From Dongia_B sp035539215 (lineage in GTDB: Bacteria > Pseudomonadota > Alphaproteobacteria > Dongiales > Dongiaceae): a DNA stretch of 64,000 bases. Position numbers and translations under genes: made by a program. A model generated the notes under the pieces. The model was not told the DNA's origin. It saw nothing but the letters and a program-made list of their open reading frames with translations, and ran no database searches. The DNA lies in assembly GCA_035539215.1 (NCBI GenBank), contig DATLIX010000133.1, forward strand, positions 38,591 to 102,590, in the 5' to 3' direction. This document shows positions 26,639 through 35,619 of the stretch, one piece after another; position 1 is the stretch's first letter; every line of letters begins with the position of its first letter.

Positions 26639-27328
26639 ATGTCTGGAACAGCTATATCCGTCGTCATGATCACGATGAATGAGGAAGCCGCAGTCGGCAA
26701 AGTGATCACCGATATTCGGCAGGCGGCACCCGGGGCCGAAATTGTCATCGTCGATTCCAGCCGTGACCGGACACCCGACATAGCAGCCAGCCTTGGCGCC
26801 CGGGTCATCCGGCAATTCCCGCCTCAGGGCTATGGCCGGGCAATGGATCTCGCCTTGCGGTCGGCAAGTGGTGAGGTAGTCGTGACGATGGATTGTGACG
26901 ATACCTATCCGGCCGACCGAATCGTTCCGCTGGCGCGTATGGTCACCGAAGAAGGGTGGGATCTGGTTGACGGTTCACGCCTGCAGCATAAACCTGCGGC
27001 GATGCCTAGGATCAATTATTTCGCCAACTGGGCCTTCGCTCTGATTGCCTCGATCCTGTTTGGGCGGCGACTGACCGATCTGCACTCCGGTATGCGCGCC
27101 TATCGTCGCTCGATGATAGACCGCTTGCCCTATCGGCCCGCTGGCGCTGCCTTGCCGGTTGAATTGCTGCTGCTGCCGATCAGCCTGGGCTATCGTGTTG
27201 CCTCCGTCTTCATTCCGTATCAGGAACGCATCGGCACCAGTACCCTACAGCCGCTGGACAGCGCCAAATGGACCCTGCAGCGCATGCTCTGGGTTCGCTT
27301 CAGACCGTGGCTTGCAGTGCGCAACTGA
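26639..27328 (+). CDS. Glycosyltransferase family 2, DPM1-like
   Basis: A 229-residue soluble GT-A enzyme. It begins MSGTAISVVMITMNEE, has VIVDSSRDRTPDIA and the DxD-region MDCDDTYPADRIVPLA, and a C-terminal PIELLL-like motif (PVELLLLPISLGYRV). It resembles dolichyl/polyprenyl-phosphate mannose or glucose synthases without the membrane tail. The start at 26639 is chosen from homology of the first beta strand; an in-frame start at 26564 is less likely. It likely makes a lipid-linked sugar, perhaps used by the divergent membrane protein. Confidence 0.8.
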   Translation: MSGTAISVVMITMNEEAAVGKVITDIRQAAPGAEIVIVDSSRDRTPDIAASLGARVIRQFPPQGYGRAMDLALRSASGEVVVTMDCDDTYPADRIVPLARMVTEEGWDLVDGSRLQHKPAAMPRINYFANWAFALIASILFGRRLTDLHSGMRAYRRSMIDRLPYRPAGAALPVELLLLPISLGYRVASVFIPYQERIGTSTLQPLDSAKWTLQRMLWVRFRPWLAVRN

Positions 27329-28106
27329 TTCCAGCGATCACGCCAGATTCCTTCTGCCGAGATGGGCTCCACCGATGATGTTGTCAGCATCCGCGTGCCG
27401 CTCTTTGACGGTGACTTTCCTCGAGCATCAAAACAGGCCTGCATTCGCGCTGCTACGAATGCGCTAGATCGGCTCTGGTAAATTCCATAACTAAGCGGGT
27501 GAAAATCAGAAGAGACGAAATAGAGAGAACTCGAGGCAGGCAGATGACCTCCGCCAGGACGGTATCGCCTCTCGCATACAAGTTCTGTGGTGATCTCTCT
27601 TTCTTCTTCGGACGAGAGTGCTTCTTCAAATCAAGCTAAAATTCCCCGCGAATGCGCGCTGTCTCTCTTTTCTCCTGGCCTTGAGCCGGACGTCTTTTCA
27701 TAACGCTAACATCGATGTCAGTCCCTTCCCGTTTAATAAGGTTCGAAATAAATCGAAACCTGCACGTTACCGCTTCAACGGCGACCAGCGGCAATCGGGG
27801 CCGCTCGGCACGGGAGCCTTCTTGCTGTCCGCCGATCTCTGGCACATCCAAGTATGTTTGACGAGCGAACTGAGATCTTCAGGAAAGGCGCTGCGATTGA
27901 AACTACTCGAAGGCAGCTTCCGATTTAACAGATTTTTAAGACGCGTTTCCTAACCTGCACTCTAGAGCTATCGTTTGCAGCGACTATCGTTCCCTCGGCA
28001 AACTCTGGCGACATGCATAGGCTTTCAACTGCGTCGGTTCCAAGCGCCGGACCGGCCGCCGAGTCCTCCCATACACAGTCCACGACTTTCGACTGCAGGG
28101 TCCGCG
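27329..28106. other. Long gap before the chemoreceptor, nothing convincing
   Basis: No supported gene in 778 bases. A 39-codon ORF at 27362-27481 (MGSTDDVVSIRVPLFDGDFP...) has no Shine-Dalgarno, and a 111-codon ORF at 27618-27953 has a non-protein-like composition. The region is less GC-rich than its surroundings. It may hold the promoter of the chemoreceptor and remnants of former genes. Confidence 0.4.
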
Positions 28107-30212
28107 ATGTCCAAACTCACCCGTGCTTCAGGCCTGTCGATCAAGTTCATTCTGAACGGCACTGTGGGTGCCATCGCGCTGCTCTTGGTCACGATATCAG
28201 GATGGTCGCTATTTGAAGGCTGGCGAAGTTATCAGACGGCAGAGCATATCGAAGCCGTCACTACCGTCGATAAGCTGGTATTCCAGGCAATGCAGGCGAT
28301 GCGCAATGATCGCAGCTCGCTCAATCGCGCACTGATCGATGCCGAACCGGACAACAAAGAGGCGCGCGACGACGTCGACAGCATGAAGGCAATTGCCGTA
28401 CCGGCCTTGGCCGCAGCACTCGAAGCGATCTCGCATGGCGATGTTCCGGATCACGATCGTTGGTTGACCAAGCTGCAGCAGGGCGCCCAACAATACGATA
28501 ATCTGCGGCGCCAGGCGGAGGCCGCCTTACAGTTGCCGGTTGCTCAGCGTGACGACACCATCCGCAAGACCTTCTACGCCTACGCAGCGACCTATGTCGA
28601 CGGGATGGGAGATGCGTCGGCCGCCTTCGCCGGCTCGATCCGATTGGTCGACCCTGTGGTCGATCAGTTGCTTGCCGCGCGGGATCTGAGCTGGACGGTA
28701 CGCGATTCAGATTCCCGCTATCGTCGGCAAATTGAGGACGCCCTGATCGCCGGCAATATCTCAGCCGCCAGCCGGCAAAAGGCGACTGATGCCCATGCAG
28801 AGCTGGATACCGCCTGGGACGCATTGCAAAGCGCGCTCAACGCCGACCAAACCGCACAAGAACTGACAACCGCCGTCGCCGGAATCAAGAAGGGCTATTT
28901 CGCCGACTTCGCGCCGCAGCGCGATACCGTCTTCGAAGCTCTGTCGTCTGGCCAGAAGACGGAAATGACGGCAAAGCAATGGCGAAGCCTGTCGAAGCCG
29001 CCCTCTGAACTTCTTAAATCTTTCGTCAATCTGGTTGTCGACGTCATTCAAAAGCACGCGGCGAGCCGCGTTACCCAGCTGCGCCTCGGCCTGCTCCTGG
29101 ACATCGCCTTCCTCGCCGCCGCCGTCGCCCTCTGTCTGTTCGGCTTCACCATCGTCAGCCGGCGCGTGGTGAGGCCCATGTCATCCCTGACCAGAGCGAT
29201 GGCCGTTTTGGCGGAAGGAGATCTCTCGGTCGCAATCCCGGGTACCGACCGCAGGGATGAGATCGGCTCGATGGCGGCAGCCGTCGGCGTATTCAAGGAA
29301 AATGCCGTCCAGCGTCAGCGGCTCGAGGCCGAGCAGCAGGCGGAAGTCGCGGCCAAGCAGCTGCGTGCCGAGGCCGTGGAGCAACTCATCAGCGGTTTCG
29401 ACGCAAAGATAAAGGGCGTACTCGATACGGTCAGCGCCGCCGTGGTGGAACTCAACGGCACGGCACAGCAGATGACCGGCTCTGCCGCTGATAGCGCCGA
29501 GAAGGCGACGGCCGTCGCCGCTGCGTCGGAGGAAGCCAGCGCCAATGTCAAGACGGTGGCCGCCGCAACCGATGACTTGGCCAAGTCCACACAGGAGATC
29601 GGCCAGCAGGCCTCGATGTCACAAAACATAGCCCGGCAGGCGGTTTCCGAGGCTGAACACACCAATGGAACGGTCGCCGGCCTTGTCGAGACGGCAGCAA
29701 ATGTCGGCAAGGTGATCGAACTCATCAACTCGATCGCGTCACAGACCAATCTTTTGGCGCTTAACGCGACTATCGAGGCGGCCCGTGCCGGCGATGCCGG
29801 GAAAGGGTTCGCCGTGGTCGCTTCGGAAGTGAAGAACCTCGCCAACCAGACGGCAAAAGCGACGGACCAGATCTCTGAGCAGATCCTGGCGATGCAGTCG
29901 GTCAGCAGCGCGGCGGCGAATGCCATCAAGGGTATCGGCGGCACCATCAACCGGATCGATGAGATTGCCGCCGCCATCGCCGCAGCAGTCGAGCAGCAGA
30001 ATACCGCCACCGCGGAAATTTCCGGCAATATCCAGCAGGCTGCCAGGGGAACCGAGGAAGTATCGGGTAATATCGTCCAGGTGAACGAGGTGGCTTCGCG
30101 CACTGGCGCTTCGGCACGCCAAGTCCTGGTGGCTTCGCAGGACTTGACCCGTGAAGCGGAAGCCATGCGCAGCATGGTGCTCGACTTCCTCGCGGCGATG
30201 CGCGCGGCCTGA
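28107..30212 (+). CDS. Methyl-accepting chemotaxis protein
   Basis: A 701-residue transmembrane chemoreceptor. TM1 is at about residues 12-32, followed by a helical periplasmic sensor of about 300 residues. TM2 is at about 345-365, then a HAMP domain (RRVVRPMSSLTRAMAVLAEG, DEIGSMAAAVGVFKENA). The signalling hairpin tip SIASQTNLLALNATIEAARA is near residue 545. The start at 28107 (AGGG upstream) gives a normal N-terminus; the open frame from 27975 adds an unlikely leader. No che genes are near, so it would feed a chemotaxis system encoded elsewhere. The ligand is unknown. Confidence 0.9.
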   Translation: MSKLTRASGLSIKFILNGTVGAIALLLVTISGWSLFEGWRSYQTAEHIEAVTTVDKLVFQAMQAMRNDRSSLNRALIDAEPDNKEARDDVDSMKAIAVPALAAALEAISHGDVPDHDRWLTKLQQGAQQYDNLRRQAEAALQLPVAQRDDTIRKTFYAYAATYVDGMGDASAAFAGSIRLVDPVVDQLLAARDLSWTVRDSDSRYRRQIEDALIAGNISAASRQKATDAHAELDTAWDALQSALNADQTAQELTTAVAGIKKGYFADFAPQRDTVFEALSSGQKTEMTAKQWRSLSKPPSELLKSFVNLVVDVIQKHAASRVTQLRLGLLLDIAFLAAAVALCLFGFTIVSRRVVRPMSSLTRAMAVLAEGDLSVAIPGTDRRDEIGSMAAAVGVFKENAVQRQRLEAEQQAEVAAKQLRAEAVEQLISGFDAKIKGVLDTVSAAVVELNGTAQQMTGSAADSAEKATAVAAASEEASANVKTVAAATDDLAKSTQEIGQQASMSQNIARQAVSEAEHTNGTVAGLVETAANVGKVIELINSIASQTNLLALNATIEAARAGDAGKGFAVVASEVKNLANQTAKATDQISEQILAMQSVSSAAANAIKGIGGTINRIDEIAAAIAAAVEQQNTATAEISGNIQQAARGTEEVSGNIVQVNEVASRTGASARQVLVASQDLTREAEAMRSMVLDFLAAMRAA

Positions 30213-30223
30213 ATTCGACACGT

Positions 30224-30242
30224 CGCCGCGCGGTACGCGGCG
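30224..30242. terminator. Short GC hairpin between convergent genes
   Basis: CGCCGCG at 30224-30230 and CGCGGCG at 30236-30242 form a 7-bp stem with a 5-base loop, 12 bases after the chemoreceptor stop. No T-run follows. It is a weak candidate 3' end for the chemoreceptor and the convergent SDR. Confidence 0.35.
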
Positions 30243-30306
30243 TCCTATGCATCGTAAGACCAATAGCAGCCGGAGCCAGTTTTCGCGTCCAGGGGTGAGT
30301 GCTCTC

Positions 30307-31179
30307 CTATGGTGCCGCGCGGTAGACCTCCTTGTTCTTCAACCCGTCATGCGAATGCTTCAACGGCAAGGTGGTGGACGGCGGCTGCCGCAGTTCCTGC
30401 GAAAGGGATGCGCCGATGTCTCCTTTGGCGGGTGTCACCCCACCATCCGCCAGCAACAATGCTCCCGTCACATAGCTGGCTTCATCCGAGGCGAGAAAGG
30501 CGAAGATGTTTGCCATCTCTTCCGGTGTGCCCCGGCGCCCGAGTGGAACCATGCTGCCGATTGTCTCTTGCTCGGCAAGTCCAATCGGGCTCGCCGGCCC
30601 GCGCGTCCAGGCGGTATCGATGGGTCCCGGACAGACGCAGTTCGCGCGCACCCCATGCGGCGCCTGCTCGAGCGCCACGCCCTTCATGAAGGCGTGGAGG
30701 AAACCCTTGGTGCCGCCGTAAGGTGCCATCATCGGCGAACCGCTCAGGCCCGCCTCGGAACCGGTAAACAGGACGTTTCCGCGGGTCTTCTGCAGGTGTG
30801 GCAAAGCGTACTTGGTCATCAGAAAGGCGGTTCTGAGATTGTTGCACACTGTTCGATCAAAATCCTCGATGCGATAGTGTTCCGTTGCAGCGTTCGCGAT
30901 GAAAACGCCGGCATTGTTCACAAGCACATCGAGGCGCCCAAAGCGTCCGATGGCCAATTCCACGCAGGCTCGTGCTTCCTCCTCCTCGGCGAGGTCGCCA
31001 AGGTAAGCCGCAGCCTCGCCACCGCCGGCGACGATCGCATCGGCGACGTCGCGAACCGGGTCAGAAGGCAAGCCGGCGAGCACAACCTGCGCGCCCTCGC
31101 GAACGAATTTCTGGGCAATGGCTTCACCGATTCCTGTACCACCGCCTGTGATAATGGCGACCTTGCCTTTGAGACGCAT
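30307..31179 (-). CDS. Short-chain dehydrogenase/reductase
   Basis: A 290-residue classical SDR. The cofactor motif is AIITGGGTGIGEAIA, with NNAG in LVNNAGVFI, a Ser in LFTGSEAG and the catalytic YGGTK (Tyr-x3-Lys). A C-terminal extension of about 35 residues beyond the usual core is unusual. The start at 31179 is set by AAAGGA about seven bases upstream. It stands alone, with no pathway neighbours, so only an NAD(P)-linked alcohol or ketone oxidoreductase activity can be proposed. Confidence 0.82.
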   Translation of the reverse strand: MRLKGKVAIITGGGTGIGEAIAQKFVREGAQVVLAGLPSDPVRDVADAIVAGGGEAAAYLGDLAEEEEARACVELAIGRFGRLDVLVNNAGVFIANAATEHYRIEDFDRTVCNNLRTAFLMTKYALPHLQKTRGNVLFTGSEAGLSGSPMMAPYGGTKGFLHAFMKGVALEQAPHGVRANCVCPGPIDTAWTRGPASPIGLAEQETIGSMVPLGRRGTPEEMANIFAFLASDEASYVTGALLLADGGVTPAKGDIGASLSQELRQPPSTTLPLKHSHDGLKNKEVYRAAP

Positions 31180-31442
31180 GAGCGTTCCTTTCAGTAAATG
31201 GGTTGACGTGCAGTCATGCGGGCTGGCTTCCGTGAACCGGAACAGCATTCAGTATCCGTGGCGGATCGCCACGATCGGCTGTCTATCACCATGCACAGAC
31301 TTCGGCGCTGGAATACTATCCTCAACGCGACACGTCCGGTGTGCATAGAAGCCATCTGACGCCCCCACCATCACGTCTCAGATAATCTTGCTCTTGCCCC
31401 GGAAGCCTGGGTTCGGTCTGCGACGCGTCTCAGTGAGCTGTA

Positions 31443-32573
31443 TCAGTCCAGCGACTTGCGGAAGCGCAAGACACTGAGCGACAGCATGCCCACGCCAAGC
31501 AGCCCCATTGCTGCAAATTGCGGCCATAAAATGTCTATTCCAACGCCCTTGAGGAACACCGCGCGAATGACGACGAGAAAATAGCGCAGCGGATTGATGA
31601 GGGTGAACCACTGCAGTACTTTCGGCATCGCCGCGATCGGAAAGGCAAATCCGGACAGGATGAACAGAGGGTTGATCAGGAAAAAATTGAGCGCGAAGGC
31701 CTGCTGCTGTGTGCGCGACAATGTCGACAGGAGAAGCCCCAGGCCAAGCGCCGCAAGCAGAAAGAGACAGGCGCCCAGGAGTATGATCCAGGGGCTGCCG
31801 GTAAAGGGGACGTTGAACCATAGAACGCCGATGGTTGCCACCAGGGCTATGTCGCCGAGGCCTATGAGAAAGAAAGGCACGGTCTTGCCGAGGATGAATT
31901 CGACGGGGCGAATCGGGCTCACCATGACTTGTTCCAGTGTGCCCACCTCGCGTTCACGGACGATTGCGAAGGCGGTAAGGCTGACCACCTGCATCAAGGT
32001 AAGCGTCCCGATGACTCCCGGGATGAAGAACCAGCGATCCTCCAGCCCTTCGTTGAACCAAGGCCTCTCCTGCAGCGATACCGCGATCGTGCCCGGCGCC
32101 GCATCGACCTGCGCGGGCCAGGCCTTGCTCATCTCCTCAGCCTGAAACCGGGTAACGATTTGAGCCACATAGCCGGACGCGATCAGCGCCGTATTTGAAT
32201 TCGTGCCGTCAACGACGACTTCGAGCGGTGCGGTTTGGCCATTGTTCAGATGCTGGGAAAAGCCGGCGTGTATCAGGATTGCAAGCGTCGCCCGGCCTGT
32301 GTCGATATCGTGGGTGATCTGATCCTGCCCCTCGGCAAAATCGACGATGTCGAAGCGGCCGGTCGCGGCGAAATGGGAGATCAGGTTGCGGCTCGCCTGA
32401 CTGCGGTCCAGATCGAGCACAGCCGTCGCCACATGATTGACGGTGAAGGTAGCCGCATAGCCGTAGACAACTACCTGAAGAATGAGCGGAACCACCAGCC
32501 GGAACATCGCCCACCGATCCCGGCGAAGTTCGAGGAATTCCTTCATCAACATGACATAGAGGCGTTCGAGCAT
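31443..32573 (-). CDS. ABC-2 type exporter permease (YbhR-like)
   Basis: A 376-residue ABC-2 permease. It has one N-terminal helix, a large periplasmic region (about 45-175) and five to six C-terminal helices, with the conserved FAIVREREVGTLEQVMVSPI loop. It is the last gene of a five-gene operon (membrane fusion protein, two ATPases, two permeases). It starts three bases after the stop of the first permease. It should form a heterodimer with that neighbour and export drugs, lipids or other hydrophobic compounds. Confidence 0.87.
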   Translation of the reverse strand: MLERLYVMLMKEFLELRRDRWAMFRLVVPLILQVVVYGYAATFTVNHVATAVLDLDRSQASRNLISHFAATGRFDIVDFAEGQDQITHDIDTGRATLAILIHAGFSQHLNNGQTAPLEVVVDGTNSNTALIASGYVAQIVTRFQAEEMSKAWPAQVDAAPGTIAVSLQERPWFNEGLEDRWFFIPGVIGTLTLMQVVSLTAFAIVREREVGTLEQVMVSPIRPVEFILGKTVPFFLIGLGDIALVATIGVLWFNVPFTGSPWIILLGACLFLLAALGLGLLLSTLSRTQQQAFALNFFLINPLFILSGFAFPIAAMPKVLQWFTLINPLRYFLVVIRAVFLKGVGIDILWPQFAAMGLLGVGMLSLSVLRFRKSLD

Positions 32574-32576
32574 GGC

Positions 32577-33713
32577 CTAATCCAATCGCTTTCGAAACGC
32601 GCGCGCGGCAAGAAAGATGATGACGATCGCATATAGCGAAAGCGCCAGGACCGGACCCGCGAGATCCGCGATGGGACTGCCCTTGAGGAAGACAGCGCGC
32701 AGAATGCTGACATAATAGCGGGCGTAGACGACAAGGGTTGCCGCGCGAATGAACGCCGGCATCTGGTCGATCGGGAAAGTGTATCCAGACAGCATGGTCG
32801 TCGGCAGCATCGTCAACATGAGCGCGATCTGGCTTGCGCCGAGCTGGCTGCGAATGCGGACGGAAATGAGATAGCCGATGCCCAGAACGACGATCGCGAA
32901 CAGCGCAGTCGTTGTCAGCAGGGTCACCGCGCTGCCGCGGAATGGAACCTTAAACCAGAAGGCCGCCGCACAGAGGCAGAATGCTGCATCGAGCAAGGCG
33001 ATGGCGAAATAGGGCAAGAGCTTGCCGAGCATCACTTCGAGCGCCGTGACCGGTGTCGAGATCAATTGCTCCATCGTGCCACGCTCCCATTCGCGGGAGA
33101 CGGTGAGCGAGGTCAATTGAGCACCCACCAGGGCCAGGATGACGGCGACCACGCCTGGAATGATGAAATTTCGGCTGTCGAGGCCTTCGTTGAACCAAAC
33201 GCGCGACCTTAGATCCACCGCACCGACGGTGGCGGGTTGTGAACCATGCGCTCCCGCCCAGCGGTTTTGCAGGTCGGCTGTCGCTTGCGCGATCACGCCT
33301 TGTGCGTAACCAATGGCGATGTTGGTGGTGTTGGCGTCCGTGCCATCGAACACCGCCTGTATATTCGCCTTTCCGGTGACACTCAGTACCCGCGAGAAAT
33401 TGACGGGAATTGTGACCGCGCCGATGCACGTCGCCCGGTCCATCGCCTCCCGCACCGCGCGATCGCTTTCCAGCGTATGGACGCGCGCGAACCAGCCCGA
33501 CGCGACAAGTCGGCTCACGAGTTCGCGGCTCGGCTGGCTGTTCTCCTGATCATAGATGCAGAGTGGAACGCGCTTGATATCAAGGCTGACGCCGTAGCCG
33601 AGGAGCACCATCTGCATCAGCGGCATCAGCAAGGCGATCGCGAGGCTGCGCGGATCTCGCCAAATCTGCAGCGTTTCCTTGAACGCCATCGCAAGCAGTC
33701 GCCGGGGACTCAT
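32577..33713 (-). CDS. ABC-2 type exporter permease (YbhS-like)
   Basis: A 378-residue ABC-2 permease paralogous to the next gene, with the same layout: N-terminal helix, large external domain, then SREWERGTMEQLISTPV and several C-terminal helices. Its ATG overlaps the stop of the upstream ATPase gene (ATGA). The two permeases are only moderately similar, which fits a heterodimeric YbhSR-type channel. Confidence 0.87.
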   Translation of the reverse strand: MSPRRLLAMAFKETLQIWRDPRSLAIALLMPLMQMVLLGYGVSLDIKRVPLCIYDQENSQPSRELVSRLVASGWFARVHTLESDRAVREAMDRATCIGAVTIPVNFSRVLSVTGKANIQAVFDGTDANTTNIAIGYAQGVIAQATADLQNRWAGAHGSQPATVGAVDLRSRVWFNEGLDSRNFIIPGVVAVILALVGAQLTSLTVSREWERGTMEQLISTPVTALEVMLGKLLPYFAIALLDAAFCLCAAAFWFKVPFRGSAVTLLTTTALFAIVVLGIGYLISVRIRSQLGASQIALMLTMLPTTMLSGYTFPIDQMPAFIRAATLVVYARYYVSILRAVFLKGSPIADLAGPVLALSLYAIVIIFLAARAFRKRLD

Positions 33714-34678
33714 GACCCCGCCTGCCCGCTATGCCCGTGCGACACGAGCTGAACGAATACATCTTCAAGACTGGCGGGGATGGGTCGAGGCACACCCGCC
33801 GCAATTCCGCGTTGCTGGAGAAATGACGAGAGATCGGCAGTGCCTGTTGCGCTTTGATGCAGCAGGACATGCAGCTTGTCCCCGAAGATCGCCGCATCGA
33901 TGACATCCGGCGCCTGCCGGAGAGCTGTCAGAGCTGCCCCCAGGACCTCGCAGTCGAGTTCATAGAGATCGCCGCCGAGCGCGCGCCGCCGAAGCTCACC
34001 GGGGCTGCCGATCGCCACCAGTTTTCCCGCGTTGATCAGCGCAATGCGGCTGCAGTATTCGGCCTCATCCATGTAGTGTGTCGAAACCAGGATGGTGACC
34101 CCATCCGCCGCCATATTGTGGATCAAGTCCCAAAAAAGCCGCCGGGCCTCCGGTTCGACACCTGATGTCGGTTCATCCAGAAACAGGACAGGTGGGCGAT
34201 GCAGGATTGCGCAGCCGAGCGCGAGCCGCTGTTTCCAACCGCCGGCGAGCGTGCGGACAAGCGTATCCTCCCGCCCGTCCAGCGCCGCCATCGCGATGGC
34301 CTCCTTCATGCGCGCGATCATATCGCGGCGTGGGACATGGTACAGGCCGGCGAAGAACCGCAGATTCTCCCTTACCGTGAGATCGCCATAGAGCGAGAAC
34401 TTCTGCGACATGTAGCCAATATGCGCGCGCACGGCCTCGGCCTGCAGCCCGACATCGAATCCGGCCACCGAGGCCGTTCCCGCGGTTGGCCGCAGCAATC
34501 CACAGAGCATGCGGATGGTCGTCGACTTGCCGGCGCCATTTGGGCCTATGAACCCAACCACCTCACCCTTGGCAATCGTCAGATCCAGCTGATCGACGGC
34601 GGTAAACGCGCCGAACTTCTTTGTCAGTCCATGTGCGGTTACTGTCGGTTCCGCGGCGACGGCTGCCGGATTGATCAT
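33710..34678 (-). CDS. ABC transporter ATPase, second of pair
   Basis: A 322-residue ABC ATPase. Walker A is GPNGAGKST, and VLFLDEPTSGVEPEA is Walker B with the D-loop. The signature is atypical: LAGGWKQRLALG instead of LSGGxxQR. The C-terminal 80 residues form a regulatory extension. It overlaps its neighbours by four bases on both sides. In E. coli YbhF, two such ATPase domains are fused in one chain; here they are separate genes. The changed signature suggests an asymmetric ATPase dimer. Confidence 0.87.
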   Translation of the reverse strand: MINPAAVAAEPTVTAHGLTKKFGAFTAVDQLDLTIAKGEVVGFIGPNGAGKSTTIRMLCGLLRPTAGTASVAGFDVGLQAEAVRAHIGYMSQKFSLYGDLTVRENLRFFAGLYHVPRRDMIARMKEAIAMAALDGREDTLVRTLAGGWKQRLALGCAILHRPPVLFLDEPTSGVEPEARRLFWDLIHNMAADGVTILVSTHYMDEAEYCSRIALINAGKLVAIGSPGELRRRALGGDLYELDCEVLGAALTALRQAPDVIDAAIFGDKLHVLLHQSATGTADLSSFLQQRGIAAGVPRPIPASLEDVFVQLVSHGHSGQAGS

Positions 34679-35619
34679 GCTGCGCTTCCCGTACCGAGCA
34701 GCGCCACGAAGACATCTTCGATTGCCGGTTCGATCCGCGCGATTTCCGACGGGACGATATTGTGCGCCGCAAGCCTCGCCAGCAGTTCGGGCGTACGTTT
34801 CGTGGCGTCATCCACACGGACATTGACGCGGTCGCCCATCAAGAGCAGCCCCAGCACGCCCGGGGCCCCTGTCAGCGTGGTGCGTATGTCGCGGGGGTTG
34901 TCGCCGGCGATGGCGAGGAGTGCGCCCGGCATAGCTTGCTTCAACCGCGCCGGCGTATCGCAATGGCGTATCTCTCCCGCGCTCACCAGGGCGAGCCGAG
35001 AGCAGCGCTCCGCCTCGTCCATATAAGCGGTCGATAGCAGGATCGTAACGCCGCTTTCCCGCAGGCTGTAGAGGATGGCCCAGAAATCCCGGCGCGAAAC
35101 CGGATCCACCCCGGTCGTCGGCTCATCGAGAAGCAGAACCTGGGGCGTGTGAATCAGTGCGCAGACAAGACCGAGCTTCTGCTTCATGCCACCGGAAAGT
35201 TGACCGGCCAGACGACGCTGAAAGGGACCGAGGCCGGCGGCCGCCATCAACTCGCTGCTTCGGGCCCGGCGGACCGCACGCGGCACCGCGAAGAGTTCGG
35301 CGTAGAAATAGACGTTCTCGGCGACGGTCATATCTTCGTAGAGACCGAACCGCTGCGGCATATAGCTCAACCGCGACTTTGCGCGCTCCGGGTCGGCAAT
35401 GACATCGATGCCTTCAAGGTGGATTTCACCCGCCTGGGGCCTCAATATGCCTGCCAGCATCCGCATGATCGTCGTCTTGCCGGCGCCATCCGGACCGACC
35501 AGGCCAAAAATCTCGCCGCGACTGACGTCGAAGCTGACTCCCTGGACGGCCGGTACGGCACCGAAGTGGCGGACAAGACCTTGCGCCGAGACGGCGATCT
35601 CTTTCGCGGGTACGGTCAT
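34675..35619 (-). CDS. ABC transporter ATPase, first of pair
   Basis: A 314-residue ABC ATPase with Walker A GPDGAGKTTI, signature LSGGMKQKLGLVCAL and Walker B VLLLDEPTTGVDP. It corresponds to the N-terminal ATPase half of YbhF. Start and stop overlap the adjacent genes (ATGA both sides), so it is translationally coupled to the membrane fusion protein and the second ATPase. Together the two provide the energy for the ABC-2 exporter. Confidence 0.88.
   Translation of the reverse strand: MTVPAKEIAVSAQGLVRHFGAVPAVQGVSFDVSRGEIFGLVGPDGAGKTTIMRMLAGILRPQAGEIHLEGIDVIADPERAKSRLSYMPQRFGLYEDMTVAENVYFYAELFAVPRAVRRARSSELMAAAGLGPFQRRLAGQLSGGMKQKLGLVCALIHTPQVLLLDEPTTGVDPVSRRDFWAILYSLRESGVTILLSTAYMDEAERCSRLALVSAGEIRHCDTPARLKQAMPGALLAIAGDNPRDIRTTLTGAPGVLGLLLMGDRVNVRVDDATKRTPELLARLAAHNIVPSEIARIEPAIEDVFVALLGTGSAA

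Noticed and set aside
27618..27953. 111-codon ORF before the chemoreceptor
   Set aside because: Basic, low-complexity composition, no Shine-Dalgarno and no family resemblance.
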